DNA of 56,052 nucleotides from an uncultured Pelagibacteraceae bacterium. Its GTDB lineage: Bacteria; Pseudomonadota; Alphaproteobacteria; Pelagibacterales; Pelagibacteraceae. The stretch lies in NCBI GenBank assembly GCA_902626245.1, contig CACOED010000003.1:1-56052 (forward strand), read 5' to 3'. Positions 15,436-25,387 of the stretch are shown piece after piece (the stretch's first letter is position 1; the number at the start of each line of letters is the position of its first letter). The notes beneath the pieces were generated by a model. That model worked only from the letters and a program-made list of their open reading frames with translations, made no database searches and had not been told where the DNA came from. A program made the translations under genes and the position numbers.

Positions 15436-16803
15436 TCAAGACTTTTTAATATAATTACCAATAAAATTTAAACCATTTCCAAATAATAAAGATAAATAAA
15501 TTAAACAAGGTGCAAAGTATCTTGTATTTCCTATCCAACTACAAACTGCCAAAAAATATAACAAAGATAAAACTACTAATAGTAAATGGCTTTTTTTATT
15601 AATTTTGAATAAATAAATTAAACCACAAAAACTTATAGAATATATCAATAGTGTATAAATAATTCTAAATGGTATTAAATTCATGTGAGTTTCGCTTCTA
15701 TAGTATCTAGTTTCTGGTTTGCCCTTATATTCATATTTATAATAAAAATGAACGTGCCTAAGTGGGTCTAAAACAATAAAATGAATAGTTTTATTTATAA
15801 CATGGTTGGCTGATATTAATGGATTATCAAGTATAATTTTAAAAGATTCATCTTGTAAAAAATTATAATAAAGTAAAAGATCTTTTTCTTTTTTTAAGTC
15901 AATTTTATTCTCTTTAATCCAAAGTTTTTCATTTGATTTTAAAATATCTTTTGCTTGTGCTATTGAAATCTTATCTTTCTTCGAAATAATCGAAGGTACC
16001 ATATACTTATAAAAACCATCTTTGGATTGTGTTGGACTAGTATAAAAAATTCCTGATCTAGAATAATTATGATATCCAATAAATATCAATATAAAAATAT
16101 ATCCACAAATAAGAAATATGGATGGTTTTACAAAATTTTTTCTAAATATAAATATATAATAAAAAATAACTGGAAAAATATAAAATATTGCGACCGATCT
16201 TTGTAAAAACATCAGGCCTAAAATAAATCCGGCAATAAAATTAATAGCATTATTTTTAGATTGTTTAATAAGCAATGTTAAAAAAATTATTTGGAAAGAA
16301 AAAAAAATTGATTCTGACCAAAAAGATGAATGAAATAATAAAAGTGTAGGTTCAAATGCAAGAAATGTTACCACATATAGAGAAGACTGATCGTTATATT
16401 CTTTTTTAAGTTCTTTATAAAAAAATAATAATGATAAGTAATATATAATTGTTTGAAAAATAAGTATAAAAGTTTTTTTCTTATCAATTTTAATTTTATT
16501 AAATTCATCAATCAACTCTAGATCAATAAGGGAAGAAAATATAAATAAAACTTTTGATGGTAAATAAGGATTTCTATACTCATTACCAGTTTGAAAAAAA
16601 TTCTTATTTTTTTTCATATCTTCCTTTAATTTATGAGCTTGTTGCCAGTAAATACCTGGTGGACCTTTGATCATTTGGTGGTTTTCTAAATTATCAGAGG
16701 ATGTTTCATAAACATCATATTTAGAAACATAATAAATACTTATTAATGTAGAAATAAATAATCCTAGTAAAAGTGATAAATATATTTTTTTTTTAAAAAA
16801 CAT
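15436..16803 (-). CDS. multi-span membrane protein, probable GT-C glycosyltransferase
   Basis: This 455-residue protein has 10 or more hydrophobic spans. After the first span comes a periplasmic loop (SKYDVYETSSDNLENHQ, then GPPGIYWQQAHKLKED, TGNEYRNPYLPSKVL), the layout of ArnT/PMT-type GT-C enzymes, which use polyprenyl-linked sugars on the periplasmic face. A large loop sits between residues ~240 and 370. It follows a 67-residue membrane protein gene by 6 nt. Donor and acceptor cannot be told from sequence; modification of surface glycan is the likely role. Confidence 0.65.
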   Translation of the reverse strand: MFFKKKIYLSLLLGLFISTLISIYYVSKYDVYETSSDNLENHQMIKGPPGIYWQQAHKLKEDMKKNKNFFQTGNEYRNPYLPSKVLFIFSSLIDLELIDEFNKIKIDKKKTFILIFQTIIYYLSLLFFYKELKKEYNDQSSLYVVTFLAFEPTLLLFHSSFWSESIFFSFQIIFLTLLIKQSKNNAINFIAGFILGLMFLQRSVAIFYIFPVIFYYIFIFRKNFVKPSIFLICGYIFILIFIGYHNYSRSGIFYTSPTQSKDGFYKYMVPSIISKKDKISIAQAKDILKSNEKLWIKENKIDLKKEKDLLLYYNFLQDESFKIILDNPLISANHVINKTIHFIVLDPLRHVHFYYKYEYKGKPETRYYRSETHMNLIPFRIIYTLLIYSISFCGLIYLFKINKKSHLLLVVLSLLYFLAVCSWIGNTRYFAPCLIYLSLLFGNGLNFIGNYIKKS

Positions 16804-16809
16804 GAAAAT

Positions 16810-17013
16810 TTAATCTATTGATGCAAGTATTTCTTCTTCACATTTTTTCCTGACTGTATTTTTATCAAAGTTTTTAGAGGTTTGTTTTTTAGCTAAAACA
16901 CAAGCAGAAATTGCCTTATTAATATTAAAATCTCTATAATTGGTTCTTGCAAAATATAATAAAATTACTGCAATAATTATAAATATTATGTAATTTAATA
17001 TTTTTTTATTCAT
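16810..17013 (-). CDS. small membrane protein, unknown function
   Basis: This 67-residue protein has one N-terminal membrane span (ILNYIIFIIIAVILLYFAR) and a basic periplasmic or cytoplasmic tail with two Cys (SACVLAK, RKKCEEE). It lies 6 nt upstream of the GT-C-like gene and is probably co-transcribed. It could be an accessory subunit, but no family is recognised. Confidence 0.55.
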   Translation of the reverse strand: MNKKILNYIIFIIIAVILLYFARTNYRDFNINKAISACVLAKKQTSKNFDKNTVRKKCEEEILASID

Positions 17014-17063
17014 CCTAAACTTTATAACTATATTATATACTATAAATTGTGTATTGAATAATT

Positions 17064-18239
17064 ATGATCAAGTCTGAAGATATTGTTATAACATCAGCTT
17101 TCAGAACTCCTATTGGTTCTTTTCAAGGAAGCTTAAAAAATCATACTGCAACTGATCTTGGAACTATAGTGATCAAAAAATGTATGGAACATTCAAATTT
17201 GAAAAGTTTTGATGTCGACACAGTTATTTTGGGACAAGTATTGCAGGCTGGTTGTGGGCAAAATCCAGCTAGACAAGCAGCGATTAACGCAGGAATAGAT
17301 AATGATAAAACTGCAACAACAATTAACCAAGTTTGTGGATCTGGATTAGCTGCTATAACTTTAGGTTTTAATTCTATCAAATTAGGTGATTCAAATATTA
17401 TTATTGCTGGAGGACAAGAGAGTATGACAAATTCACCTCATTATGTAAAATTTAGAATGGATAAAAATATTAGTGAGGAAAATTTAAAAGATACAATGCT
17501 TATTGATGGATTGATTGATGCATATAATGATTATCATATGGGTGTAACGGCAGAAAATGTCGCTGAAAAATATCAGATTACTAGAAATGATCAGGATAAT
17601 TTTGCACTTAACTCTCAAAAAAAAGCAATAAAGGCTATTAAAGAAAATAAATTTAAAGAAGAAATAGTTCCAATTAAGTTAAAAGACCAAAAAATTTTTG
17701 AAAAGGACGAGTATCCAAGATCAGACACAAATTTAGAAAAATTATCAAATTTAAAAACTGTTTTTAAAGATAATGGAACTGTTACCGCAGGAAATGCATC
17801 AGGATTAAATGACGGCGCTGCAGCGTTAACTTTAATGAATTTTAAAACTTCAATAAATAAAAATTTAAAACCAATTGCGAAAATAGTTTCTTGGGCTCAA
17901 AGTGGTGTAGATCCCAAATTAATGGGGACTGGTCCAATACCAGCCTCAAATTTAGCTTTAAAAAAAGCTGGCTGGGGTATTAATGATTTAGATTTAATTG
18001 AGTCTAATGAAGCTTTTGCAGCTCAATCTTTAGCGGTGATAAAAGAACTCGGGCTTAATAATGAAATTGTAAATGTTAATGGTGGAGCAATTGCACTTGG
18101 ACATCCAATTGGTGCATCAGGATCTAGAATACTAGTTACTCTGATTCATGAAATGCAAAAAAGAAAACTTAAAAAAGGTTTGGCTACTCTTTGTATTGGA
18201 GGTGGTATGGGTATTTCTATGTGTATAGAAAGTGTTTAA
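17064..18239 (+). CDS. acetyl-CoA C-acetyltransferase (thiolase II family)
   Basis: This 391-residue thiolase condenses or cleaves acyl-CoA thioesters. It shows TAFRTPIGSFQGSLK at the start, the nucleophilic Cys in NQVCGSGLAA (~residue 91), the NGGAIALGHPIGASGSR motif with the catalytic His, and the second Cys in LCIGGGMG near the end. The length and motif order are those of biosynthetic/degradative acetoacetyl-CoA thiolases (AtoB/PhaA); which direction it works in cannot be read from sequence. It is convergent with the FAD oxidoreductase gene, with no gap. Confidence 0.9.
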   Translation: MIKSEDIVITSAFRTPIGSFQGSLKNHTATDLGTIVIKKCMEHSNLKSFDVDTVILGQVLQAGCGQNPARQAAINAGIDNDKTATTINQVCGSGLAAITLGFNSIKLGDSNIIIAGGQESMTNSPHYVKFRMDKNISEENLKDTMLIDGLIDAYNDYHMGVTAENVAEKYQITRNDQDNFALNSQKKAIKAIKENKFKEEIVPIKLKDQKIFEKDEYPRSDTNLEKLSNLKTVFKDNGTVTAGNASGLNDGAAALTLMNFKTSINKNLKPIAKIVSWAQSGVDPKLMGTGPIPASNLALKKAGWGINDLDLIESNEAFAAQSLAVIKELGLNNEIVNVNGGAIALGHPIGASGSRILVTLIHEMQKRKLKKGLATLCIGGGMGISMCIESV

Positions 18240-19544
18240 TTAAATTTCTGATCTAGCCCTTATTCTTTCATAAAATAATCTTGCATGAATACCTAAATTT
18301 AAAAAGGGATTTGGTGGTAACCTATTAGGTTTAATTCTACTATTAATTGTCTCAATTTCATATGAATTTTGATTAGATGCCATTAACGCAATTTGTTCAC
18401 CAAACAAAGTTCCTACACCTATCCCAGAACCATTGTAACACCCAGCAGCATAAATATTTTTATCTATCATTTCAAAAATTTGAGAACTATTTCCGCTTCT
18501 GGAAACTATACCAGACCATGTAGATTTAATAATATCATTTGGTAAATCTGGGAATCTCTTTTTTATACCCATTTTTTGGATGAATGATCTTTTTCTTAAT
18601 TCTGATTTATTCATTTTAAATGGGCTAAGAAGATCTGCAGTATTTCTAATTAAAATCCTTCTATCTTTTGTCATTCTTACTGTTGCGCCCATTGGTCTTA
18701 CTGGTAATACCCCCCACTCTTTTGGTTCACCAATTGACTTATATTCTTCATCAGTCAAGGATCGTGTCATGCTAGCTGTTAAAGTTAAAGGAAAGTTGTA
18801 GCTTTTTTTTATTCCTAAAGATTTTAAAAATCCATTTGTGCAAAAAATAATTTTTTTTGTTTTTACATTCGAATTAGCAAAATTACATAAAATATGATCT
18901 TTATTCTTTTCCCAATTTATGAGAGTTGAGTGCTCATACAATTCAACATTTTCTGGTAAAACATCTATCATCGATCTCACTAATTTTCCTGGATGTAATA
19001 AAATTCCACCTGTAGTGTGAAGGGCAACTTTATAAAATTCAGTTCCTAATAATCTTTTTAAATCACTTTTGAAAAGTAATTTATTATTAAAACCTAGTTT
19101 GTTTAATGTGTTTGAAAATTTTTTTAATATTTTGAAATCTATAACATTTGAAGAAGCAAAAAATTTTCCACATTCATTCCAATCACAATCTACTTGATAG
19201 TTTTTAATGAATCTTTTTACAGATTTTATACCCAATTCATAAATATCTGTTTTTGTTTTGTAGCGTGATAACTCCTTGTTTGTTGTAAAACCATCATTAA
19301 GTGTTGTATCAACTAAGTATCCAGAGTTTCTTGAGCTGGCTCCTTCGCCAGCTCTTTGAGAATCTACAATAATTATTCTTTCTTTTGGAAATAAGTTTGC
19401 TAATTTTCTTGCTGCTGATAGTCCAGTGATGCCAGCACCAACAATTAGGAAATTACAACTAATATCCTTTGAAATAACTTTATAATTTTGTCTCAAATTT
19501 AAATCGTTAATCCAACTGCAACTATTATCATTAAATACAAACAT
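18240..19544 (-). CDS. FAD-dependent amine/amino-acid oxidoreductase (DAO family)
   Basis: This 434-residue protein belongs to the D-amino-acid oxidase family (PuuB, glycine/sarcosine oxidase and related). The N-terminal dinucleotide fold reads FLIVGAGITGLSAARKLAN, with VDSQRAGEGASSRNSGYLVD after it, where DAO-type enzymes keep the Ser-Asn-Gly turn. The C-terminal FAD contact is AAGCYNGSGIGVGTLFGEQI. It is third in the minus-strand run xsc, PQQ-type dehydrogenase, this gene (gaps 41 and 34 nt). This context makes oxidation of taurine or an N-methylated taurine to sulfoacetaldehyde a reasonable guess. Confidence 0.82.
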   Translation of the reverse strand: MFVFNDNSCSWINDLNLRQNYKVISKDISCNFLIVGAGITGLSAARKLANLFPKERIIIVDSQRAGEGASSRNSGYLVDTTLNDGFTTNKELSRYKTKTDIYELGIKSVKRFIKNYQVDCDWNECGKFFASSNVIDFKILKKFSNTLNKLGFNNKLLFKSDLKRLLGTEFYKVALHTTGGILLHPGKLVRSMIDVLPENVELYEHSTLINWEKNKDHILCNFANSNVKTKKIIFCTNGFLKSLGIKKSYNFPLTLTASMTRSLTDEEYKSIGEPKEWGVLPVRPMGATVRMTKDRRILIRNTADLLSPFKMNKSELRKRSFIQKMGIKKRFPDLPNDIIKSTWSGIVSRSGNSSQIFEMIDKNIYAAGCYNGSGIGVGTLFGEQIALMASNQNSYEIETINSRIKPNRLPPNPFLNLGIHARLFYERIRARSEI

Positions 19545-19578
19545 TAAATATTTAAATAATTATATTATTGTTTTAATC

Positions 19579-20877
19579 TTAATTTATATAAACTTTCTTA
19601 AATTTAAAATTTATTTTAAAAACTTTTCCTGAGTCCGTTGTAATATAAATAGTACCGTCATTTGTAAAAAACAAAGTTCCATCCTTCTTTTTTGCAAAAT
19701 GTCTTAATCTCTCACCAAAGTTTAATTTTTCATATCCAATAACCCTATTAAAATCATCCGACAATAAAATAATATATAAAGATTTCTCTCTTAAAGATGT
19801 CGCTAACAAACATCCTTCTCTCTCAAAATAATCTACCATCATTTTTGTACAGTTTGATAAATCTGATATAGCAATAGATGGAGTAAATTGTAATAATGGT
19901 TCGTTAAAGTTTTCTTTTTTATGATTTAACTTATAAGAAGCCTTACCTAAACTTTCATATTTTGTACCATAAGATGCTATAGGCCATCCGTAATTATTAT
20001 TTTTTTTTAATAAATTAATTTCATCTCCTCCTTTTGGTCCATGCTCGGAACTAAAGTATGAATTGTTAATATTTGCTAACCCTTGTGGATTTCTATGTCC
20101 TTTAGTAAATGTTTCTACTTTTATTTTTTCTTTTGAATTCTCTAAAAAACTAATTACATCATCTTTGTTTATGGAAATAATTTTACCATAAAAAGAATTA
20201 TCATTTTGAGCTAAGTCTCTTATTTTATCGGAATTATTTGTTGGTGCGCCAATAGTTAATAAGATATTTTTATTTTTATGGATGCTAGCACCACCAACAC
20301 CATTCAAATGAATTTTTTGATAGTCTGGCAAACAATCTGTTTCGAATATTTCGATTTTTCTTTTAAGATTAATCAAGCTCATATTTTGACATCCTATTTT
20401 TTTTGAACTCATAAATCCATAAGGCTCATTATTAATAAAAAATATTCCTCTTATTCCACCATGCGCATTATGAGAATCGTAAAATCTTGGTAGTTGAAAT
20501 TGTTGTGTCTTATTTTTTGTAATTAAAAAACCATCTCTTGTATATAATTCTAAATATACATCACTATTTTCATTGCTTCCAAAAAATCCTGCTGATCTAT
20601 GTTGAAAATTTGGTGAACCATCAGAATTTATATTATAACCAGAAAAATAATCTACTTCACTATAGTAAATAAGAAATGAGTTGGCGTTTAACATTTTTTC
20701 TGAGGACTCTTTTTTTTCATTTATTTCGATTGTTGGTTCAACTTTATTTTCTGGAAAAATAAATTTTATAAGCCCTACTGGTATTAATCTCACTTTTGCA
20801 ATTTCTGCACTAAATTGAAATGTAATGAAGATGGTAAAAATAACTATAATTAGATATTTTATTATAGACCTAAACAT
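19579..20877 (-). CDS. PQQ-dependent sugar-dehydrogenase-like protein (GSDH/YliI family)
   Basis: This 432-residue protein begins with a membrane anchor or signal (IIKYLIIVIFTIFITFQFSA) and continues as a beta-propeller of the glucose/sorbosone dehydrogenase family. Family stretches include NAHGGIRGIFF, GVGGASIHKNKNILLTIGAP, FTKGHRNPQGLANI and SSEHGPKGGDEINLLKKNNN followed by YGWPIASYG, containing the conserved His and Arg of the PQQ site. It acts in the periplasm. It sits 41 nt after xsc in the same direction. The substrate is unknown, and no PQQ synthesis genes are in view. Confidence 0.8.
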   Translation of the reverse strand: MFRSIIKYLIIVIFTIFITFQFSAEIAKVRLIPVGLIKFIFPENKVEPTIEINEKKESSEKMLNANSFLIYYSEVDYFSGYNINSDGSPNFQHRSAGFFGSNENSDVYLELYTRDGFLITKNKTQQFQLPRFYDSHNAHGGIRGIFFINNEPYGFMSSKKIGCQNMSLINLKRKIEIFETDCLPDYQKIHLNGVGGASIHKNKNILLTIGAPTNNSDKIRDLAQNDNSFYGKIISINKDDVISFLENSKEKIKVETFTKGHRNPQGLANINNSYFSSEHGPKGGDEINLLKKNNNYGWPIASYGTKYESLGKASYKLNHKKENFNEPLLQFTPSIAISDLSNCTKMMVDYFEREGCLLATSLREKSLYIILLSDDFNRVIGYEKLNFGERLRHFAKKKDGTLFFTNDGTIYITTDSGKVFKINFKFKKVYIN

Positions 20878-20918
20878 TCAGAAATTATTACAATTTTTTT
20901 ATAATTTAATATATTAGT

Positions 20919-22703
20919 TTAATAATCTAAAGAAGGCTGTTTTTTCATATCTTCTTTTTTAATTCCGGCTACTTTTACAGGTTTTTTCATTGCATCTCTT
21001 CTAAATGGTTCACCAAGTTCTTGATTTAGGATTATCTCGATAAAAGTCGTAATTCCTTTTTTTTGATCTTCACAGGATTGTTTAATAGCTTTGGTTGTCT
21101 CTTCCATAGTTTTGACAGTAACTCCTTTTAATCCACATGCATTAGCTACCTTTGCATAACTTAATTCAGGATCCAACTCTGTTCCAACAAAATTATCATC
21201 AAACCAAAGAATTGAGTTTCTTTTTTCTGCACCCCACTGATAATTTCTAAAAATGACCATTGTAATCTTTGGCCATTCTTTTCTAGCACATGAACTCATT
21301 TCATTCATGCTAATACCAAAAGCTCCATCACCTGCAAACCCTATAACAGGTGTATTTGGACATCCAATTTTTGCACCTAGAATTGACGGAAAACCATAAC
21401 CACAAGGACCAAATAAACCTGGTGCTAAATATTTTCTTCCTTTTTCAAATGTTGGATATGCATTTCCAATAGCGCAATTATTACCAATATCAGATGAAAT
21501 TATAACATCCTCAGGCATTCCTGCTTGTATAGCTCTCCATGCTTGTCTTGGGGACATTCTATCACTATCTCTTTCTCTCGCTTCTTTATTCCAAACTGTT
21601 CCTGGATCATCATCTTCATGATCTAAACTTGTTAACGTCTGTAACCAGGCTGATTTAGTTTGGTGTATTAAATTTTTTCTTTCTTCTCTTCCTTTGTCAC
21701 CGGCATTTGACGATAATTTTTCTAAAATTTGTTGAGAAACTAATTTTGCGTCACCACATATTCCAACTGTAACTTTCTTAGTTAATCCAATTCTATCTGA
21801 ATTCATATCTACTTGAATAATTTTTGCATCTTTTGGCCAATAATCTAAGCCATAACCAGGTAATGTTGAAAATGGATTTAGTCTTGTACCTAGAGCAAGA
21901 ACAACATCTGCTTTTGAAATGAGTTGCATAGCTGCTTTTGAACCGTTGTAACCTAAAGGGCCTACAGCCAAAGGGTGGCTTCCTGGAAAGCTATCATTGT
22001 GTTGATAACCACTACAAACTGGAGAATCTAATTTTTCAGCAAGTTTTTTACAATCTTCAATAGCGCCTCCAATGACAACTCCAGCTCCAGATAAAATTAC
22101 TGGAAATTTTGCTTCAGATAACAATTTTGCTGCCTTCATTATTGCGTCCGATCCTCCACCTTGTCTTTCCAATCTTACAATCGGAGGAAGTTCAATATCA
22201 ATAACTTGTGTCCAATAATCTCTAGGAACGTTAATTTGAGCTGGCGCAGAACCTCTAATAGCTTTTTCAATTACTCTATTTAATACTTCAGCCATTCTAG
22301 ACGGGTCTCTAACTTCTTCTTGATAACAAACCATATCCTTAAATAAATTCATTTGCTCTACTTCTTGAAACCCTCCTTGTCCCATAGTTTTGTTTGCGGC
22401 TTGTGGTGTAACTAGAAGTAATGGTGTGTGGTTCCAATAGGCTGTTTTAATAGGAGTCACAAGTCCAGTTATACCAGGACCATTTTGTGCTATAACCATA
22501 GACATTTTACCAGTGGCTCTAGTGTATCCATCGGCTATTAAACCACCGTTAGTTTCGTGTGCAACATCCCAGAAAGTTATACCTGCCTTAGGAAATAAAT
22601 CAGAAATGGGCATAAATGCAGAGCCAATTATTCCAAAGGCATGTTCTATACCATGCATTTGAAGAACTTTTATAAATGCCTCTTCTGTATTCATTTTAGT
22701 CAT
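20919..22703 (-). CDS. xsc: sulfoacetaldehyde acetyltransferase
   Basis: This 594-residue thiamine-diphosphate enzyme converts sulfoacetaldehyde and phosphate to acetyl phosphate and sulfite, the key step of taurine and isethionate use. The N-terminus EHAFGIIGSAFMPISDLFPK with GITFWDVAHETNGGLIADGY is characteristic of Xsc rather than acetolactate synthase. The catalytic Glu is in HETNG. The ThDP-binding GDGAFGISMNEMSSCARKEW segment (GDG...N) lies in the C-terminal third. It heads a minus-strand run with two oxidoreductases and diverges from suyA over a 90-nt shared control region. No phosphotransacetylase gene is visible here. Confidence 0.93.
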   Translation of the reverse strand: MTKMNTEEAFIKVLQMHGIEHAFGIIGSAFMPISDLFPKAGITFWDVAHETNGGLIADGYTRATGKMSMVIAQNGPGITGLVTPIKTAYWNHTPLLLVTPQAANKTMGQGGFQEVEQMNLFKDMVCYQEEVRDPSRMAEVLNRVIEKAIRGSAPAQINVPRDYWTQVIDIELPPIVRLERQGGGSDAIMKAAKLLSEAKFPVILSGAGVVIGGAIEDCKKLAEKLDSPVCSGYQHNDSFPGSHPLAVGPLGYNGSKAAMQLISKADVVLALGTRLNPFSTLPGYGLDYWPKDAKIIQVDMNSDRIGLTKKVTVGICGDAKLVSQQILEKLSSNAGDKGREERKNLIHQTKSAWLQTLTSLDHEDDDPGTVWNKEARERDSDRMSPRQAWRAIQAGMPEDVIISSDIGNNCAIGNAYPTFEKGRKYLAPGLFGPCGYGFPSILGAKIGCPNTPVIGFAGDGAFGISMNEMSSCARKEWPKITMVIFRNYQWGAEKRNSILWFDDNFVGTELDPELSYAKVANACGLKGVTVKTMEETTKAIKQSCEDQKKGITTFIEIILNQELGEPFRRDAMKKPVKVAGIKKEDMKKQPSLDY

Positions 22704-22793
22704 AGGTATCTTTCTATATATAAATTTTTTATTTGTTTAAGGAGATGATTAATATATAAGATCAAGGAAATTTCAAACAAAGAAATCGTCGCT
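22704..22793. promoter_or_regulatory. shared control region of xsc and suyAB
   Basis: The 90 nt between the divergent genes must hold both promoters. A wide inverted repeat, TTTGTTT (22732-22738) and AAACAAA (22775-22781), flanks AT-rich sequence and could be a regulator site. This is suggestive only. Confidence 0.3.
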
Positions 22794-23081
22794 ATGGCTC
22801 AAACAGATATAATTATTCATGATGAAAAAGACAATGTAGGCGTTGTAGTTATTGAAAAAATAACCCCTAATCAAGAATGTAATTGCTGGATTATGGAAAA
22901 TGATAAATCTGTAACAATTCAATCTAAAAATGAGATCCCATTAGGACATAAAATTGCAATGATTGATTTTAAAGAAGGAGATACAATTTTAAAATATGGT
23001 CATGATATTGGAAAAGTTGTCAAAGATATTAAAAAAGGTGAACATGTTCATGTTCATAATGTAAAAACTAAGAAGTGGTAA
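22794..23081 (+). CDS. suyA: (2R)-3-sulfolactate sulfo-lyase, alpha subunit
   Basis: This 95-residue protein is a UxaA-family N-terminal (SAF-like) domain, the size of SuyA. It shows [20 protein letters not shown], then [20 protein letters not shown] and [20 protein letters not shown] near the end. With SuyB it cleaves sulfolactate into pyruvate and sulfite. The start is only 5 nt from suyB's neighbourhood at the other end, so the two subunits are translated together. The sequence alone would also fit an altronate dehydratase small subunit, but the beta subunit length and xsc next door favour sulfolactate. Confidence 0.85.
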   Translation: MAQTDIIIHDEKDNVGVVVIEKITPNQECNCWIMENDKSVTIQSKNEIPLGHKIAMIDFKEGDTILKYGHDIGKVVKDIKKGEHVHVHNVKTKKW

Positions 23082-23085
23082 CAAA

Positions 23086-24252
23086 ATGGAAATTCCAAAA
23101 AGTTTTTTAGGATATAAAAGAGAAAATGGAAGAGTAGGTACTAGAAACCATGTAGTAATTTTGCCAGTTGACGATATTTCAAATGCATGTGCAGAAGCTG
23201 TTGCCAACAATATAAAAGGTACTTTTGCAATACCCCATGCATATGGAAGATTACAATTTGGTGCTGACTTAGAATTATTTTTTGACACAATGATAGGAAC
23301 TGGAAAAAATCCAAATGTTGCTGCTTGTGTAGTAATAGGAATTGAACCTAAATGGACAAAAAAAATTGTTGATGCAATTGCAACTACTGGAAAACCAGTA
23401 GAAGGTTTTAGTATTGAAGGCTCTGGTGACATTAAGACAATAATGAATGCATCTAAAAAAGCTCAAGAATTTTCTCAATGGGCTTCTGAAAAACAAAGAG
23501 AGGAATGTCCTTTAAGCGATTTATGGATATCGGTTAAATGCGGGGAGTCTGACACAACATCAGGAATGGCTGCTAACCCAGCTGTTGGAAATTTAATGGA
23601 TAAATTAGAACCATTAGGAGTTCACCTATGTTTTGGTGAAACTTCAGAATTGACTGGTGCTGAAAAAGTTTGTGCTACTAGAGGAGCAACTCCTGAGGCT
23701 CAAAAAAAATTTATGAAGACTTGGAGTGATTATAATGATTTCATCTTAAAAGAGGCAACTAATGATCTTTCAGAAAGTCAACCAACGGCTGGTAATATTG
23801 CAGGTGGATTAACTACTATTGAAGAAAAAGCTTTTGGTAATTTTCAAAAAATTGGTTCAAGAAAATTTATTGACGTTTTAACTCCAGCTGAGGAACCTAA
23901 AAAAGGTCCTGGACTATATTTTATGGATACTTCGTCTGCTGCAGGTGAATGTTTGACTTTACAAGCAGCAGCTGGTTTTAATATTCATTTATTCCCTACA
24001 GGACAAGGAAATATAATTGGAAATGCAATTGAACCTGTAGTTAAATTGACAGGAAACCCAAATACTGCAGAAAATATGAGTGAACATATTGATCTAGATG
24101 TATCAAAAATTTTAAAAAGAGAAATGAATATGGACCAGGCTGGTGATGAACTAATTAAAACAACTATAAGAGCTGCTAGTGGTCGTCTTACATGTGCTGA
24201 AGTATTAGGTCATAAAGAATTTATTATGACAAAACTTTTTAGAAGTGCTTAA
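23086..24252 (+). CDS. suyB: (2R)-3-sulfolactate sulfo-lyase, beta subunit
   Basis: This 388-residue protein is the large UxaA-type subunit. It starts [20 protein letters not shown], the family signature, and contains [20 protein letters not shown] and [20 protein letters not shown], with Cys residues that are likely Fe-S or metal ligands. The length (388) fits SuyB and is about 100 residues shorter than fused altronate dehydratases. SuyAB releases sulfite and pyruvate from sulfolactate. A TauE-type exporter gene is convergent, ending 7 nt beyond. Confidence 0.87.
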   Translation: MEIPKSFLGYKRENGRVGTRNHVVILPVDDISNACAEAVANNIKGTFAIPHAYGRLQFGADLELFFDTMIGTGKNPNVAACVVIGIEPKWTKKIVDAIATTGKPVEGFSIEGSGDIKTIMNASKKAQEFSQWASEKQREECPLSDLWISVKCGESDTTSGMAANPAVGNLMDKLEPLGVHLCFGETSELTGAEKVCATRGATPEAQKKFMKTWSDYNDFILKEATNDLSESQPTAGNIAGGLTTIEEKAFGNFQKIGSRKFIDVLTPAEEPKKGPGLYFMDTSSAAGECLTLQAAAGFNIHLFPTGQGNIIGNAIEPVVKLTGNPNTAENMSEHIDLDVSKILKREMNMDQAGDELIKTTIRAASGRLTCAEVLGHKEFIMTKLFRSA

Positions 24253-24259
24253 AGATTTA

Positions 24260-25345
24260 CTATTTACTTTTAACAGATTGTATATTTTTTCTTAAATTAG
24301 AAAAAAATCTTCTTATTATTGCAGATCCTACACCTAAAATTAAAGCTAATAAAATTGAAAACATTCCATAAAGAACAGGAACATTAATTGAAATATCTTT
24401 TATAAATTTAGCAAAAGGACTTAATGACTGATTACCGTTATTGTTTACTACTTCTAAAGTTTTTTCTGCAAAAAATGCATCATAAGCTATAGCTATTCCG
24501 ACAAGTAGTAATAAAACTGCCAAAATTGTTTTAAACTCAGAACTATCAAATTTTTCTCCAACTTTTTGTCCAACCTGTACGCCTAATATTGAACCTAAAA
24601 TTAATATCATAACCAACATTAAATCAATTGATCCATAATTAAACGCGTGAAGAACTGTAACAATTGCACTTACAAAAATTGTAACGAATAATGATGTACC
24701 TGGAATAAGCTTTGTTGGCATTCCAATTATATAGATCATTGCAGGCACTAAAATAAATGCACCACCCACACCCATTATTGCAGCTATATATCCTACAACA
24801 AGACCAATAATAATTGGCGTAAAAGCACTTTCATACAATTTAGATTTTTTAAACCTCATTCTAAACGGCAAGCCGTGAATCCAATAATGAGAATGGAGTT
24901 TTTTCTTTACAATAATTTTTCTTCTCGCTCTATCAATTTCAGTAACACCCTGAACAAGCATTATTGTTCCAATTATTGCTAAAATATACATATAAGATAA
25001 TGAAATAACGATGTTAATTTTTCCAATATCTTTAAAATAAGAAAATGTAATTATTCCTAATATAGTTCCTATTGCACCTCCTATAACAATCATAAATCCC
25101 ATTTTATAATCTAAAGTACCTTTTAGATAATGTGTTGTAGAACCTGAAATTGATGTACCTAAAATATTATTTGCTTCATTTGGAACTGCATAAGCTGGGG
25201 GAACACCTAGAAAAATTAAAAAAGGCGTCATTAAAAAACCACCTCCTACACCAAACAAACCTGAAAGAACACCAACTACTAAACTAAGTATAAAAATTAA
25301 AGGAAGATTCACATAAACTTCTGCTATTGGAAGAAAATACTCCAT
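24260..25345 (-). CDS. sulfite/sulfonate exporter, TauE/SafE family
   Basis: This 361-residue membrane protein has about eight spans and both family repeats: SLVVGVLSGLFGVGGGFLMT near the start, and VVGYIAAIMGVGGAFILVPA in the second half, each with the G-V-G-G-F turn. A polar loop lies between residues ~140 and 170. It is placed between suyAB and the apr operon, both of which handle sulfite, so sulfite export is the most likely function. Substrate identity within this family cannot be read from the sequence. Confidence 0.85.
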   Translation of the reverse strand: MEYFLPIAEVYVNLPLIFILSLVVGVLSGLFGVGGGFLMTPFLIFLGVPPAYAVPNEANNILGTSISGSTTHYLKGTLDYKMGFMIVIGGAIGTILGIITFSYFKDIGKINIVISLSYMYILAIIGTIMLVQGVTEIDRARRKIIVKKKLHSHYWIHGLPFRMRFKKSKLYESAFTPIIIGLVVGYIAAIMGVGGAFILVPAMIYIIGMPTKLIPGTSLFVTIFVSAIVTVLHAFNYGSIDLMLVMILILGSILGVQVGQKVGEKFDSSEFKTILAVLLLLVGIAIAYDAFFAEKTLEVVNNNGNQSLSPFAKFIKDISINVPVLYGMFSILLALILGVGSAIIRRFFSNLRKNIQSVKSK

Positions 25346-25387
25346 ATAACTAACTAATCTCCTAAGATATTATTGTCAACTAATAGA

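Noticed and set aside
15400-15452. AAGTCTT repeats after the GT-C-like gene as a terminator
   Set aside because: They are direct, not inverted, repeats, so no stem forms.
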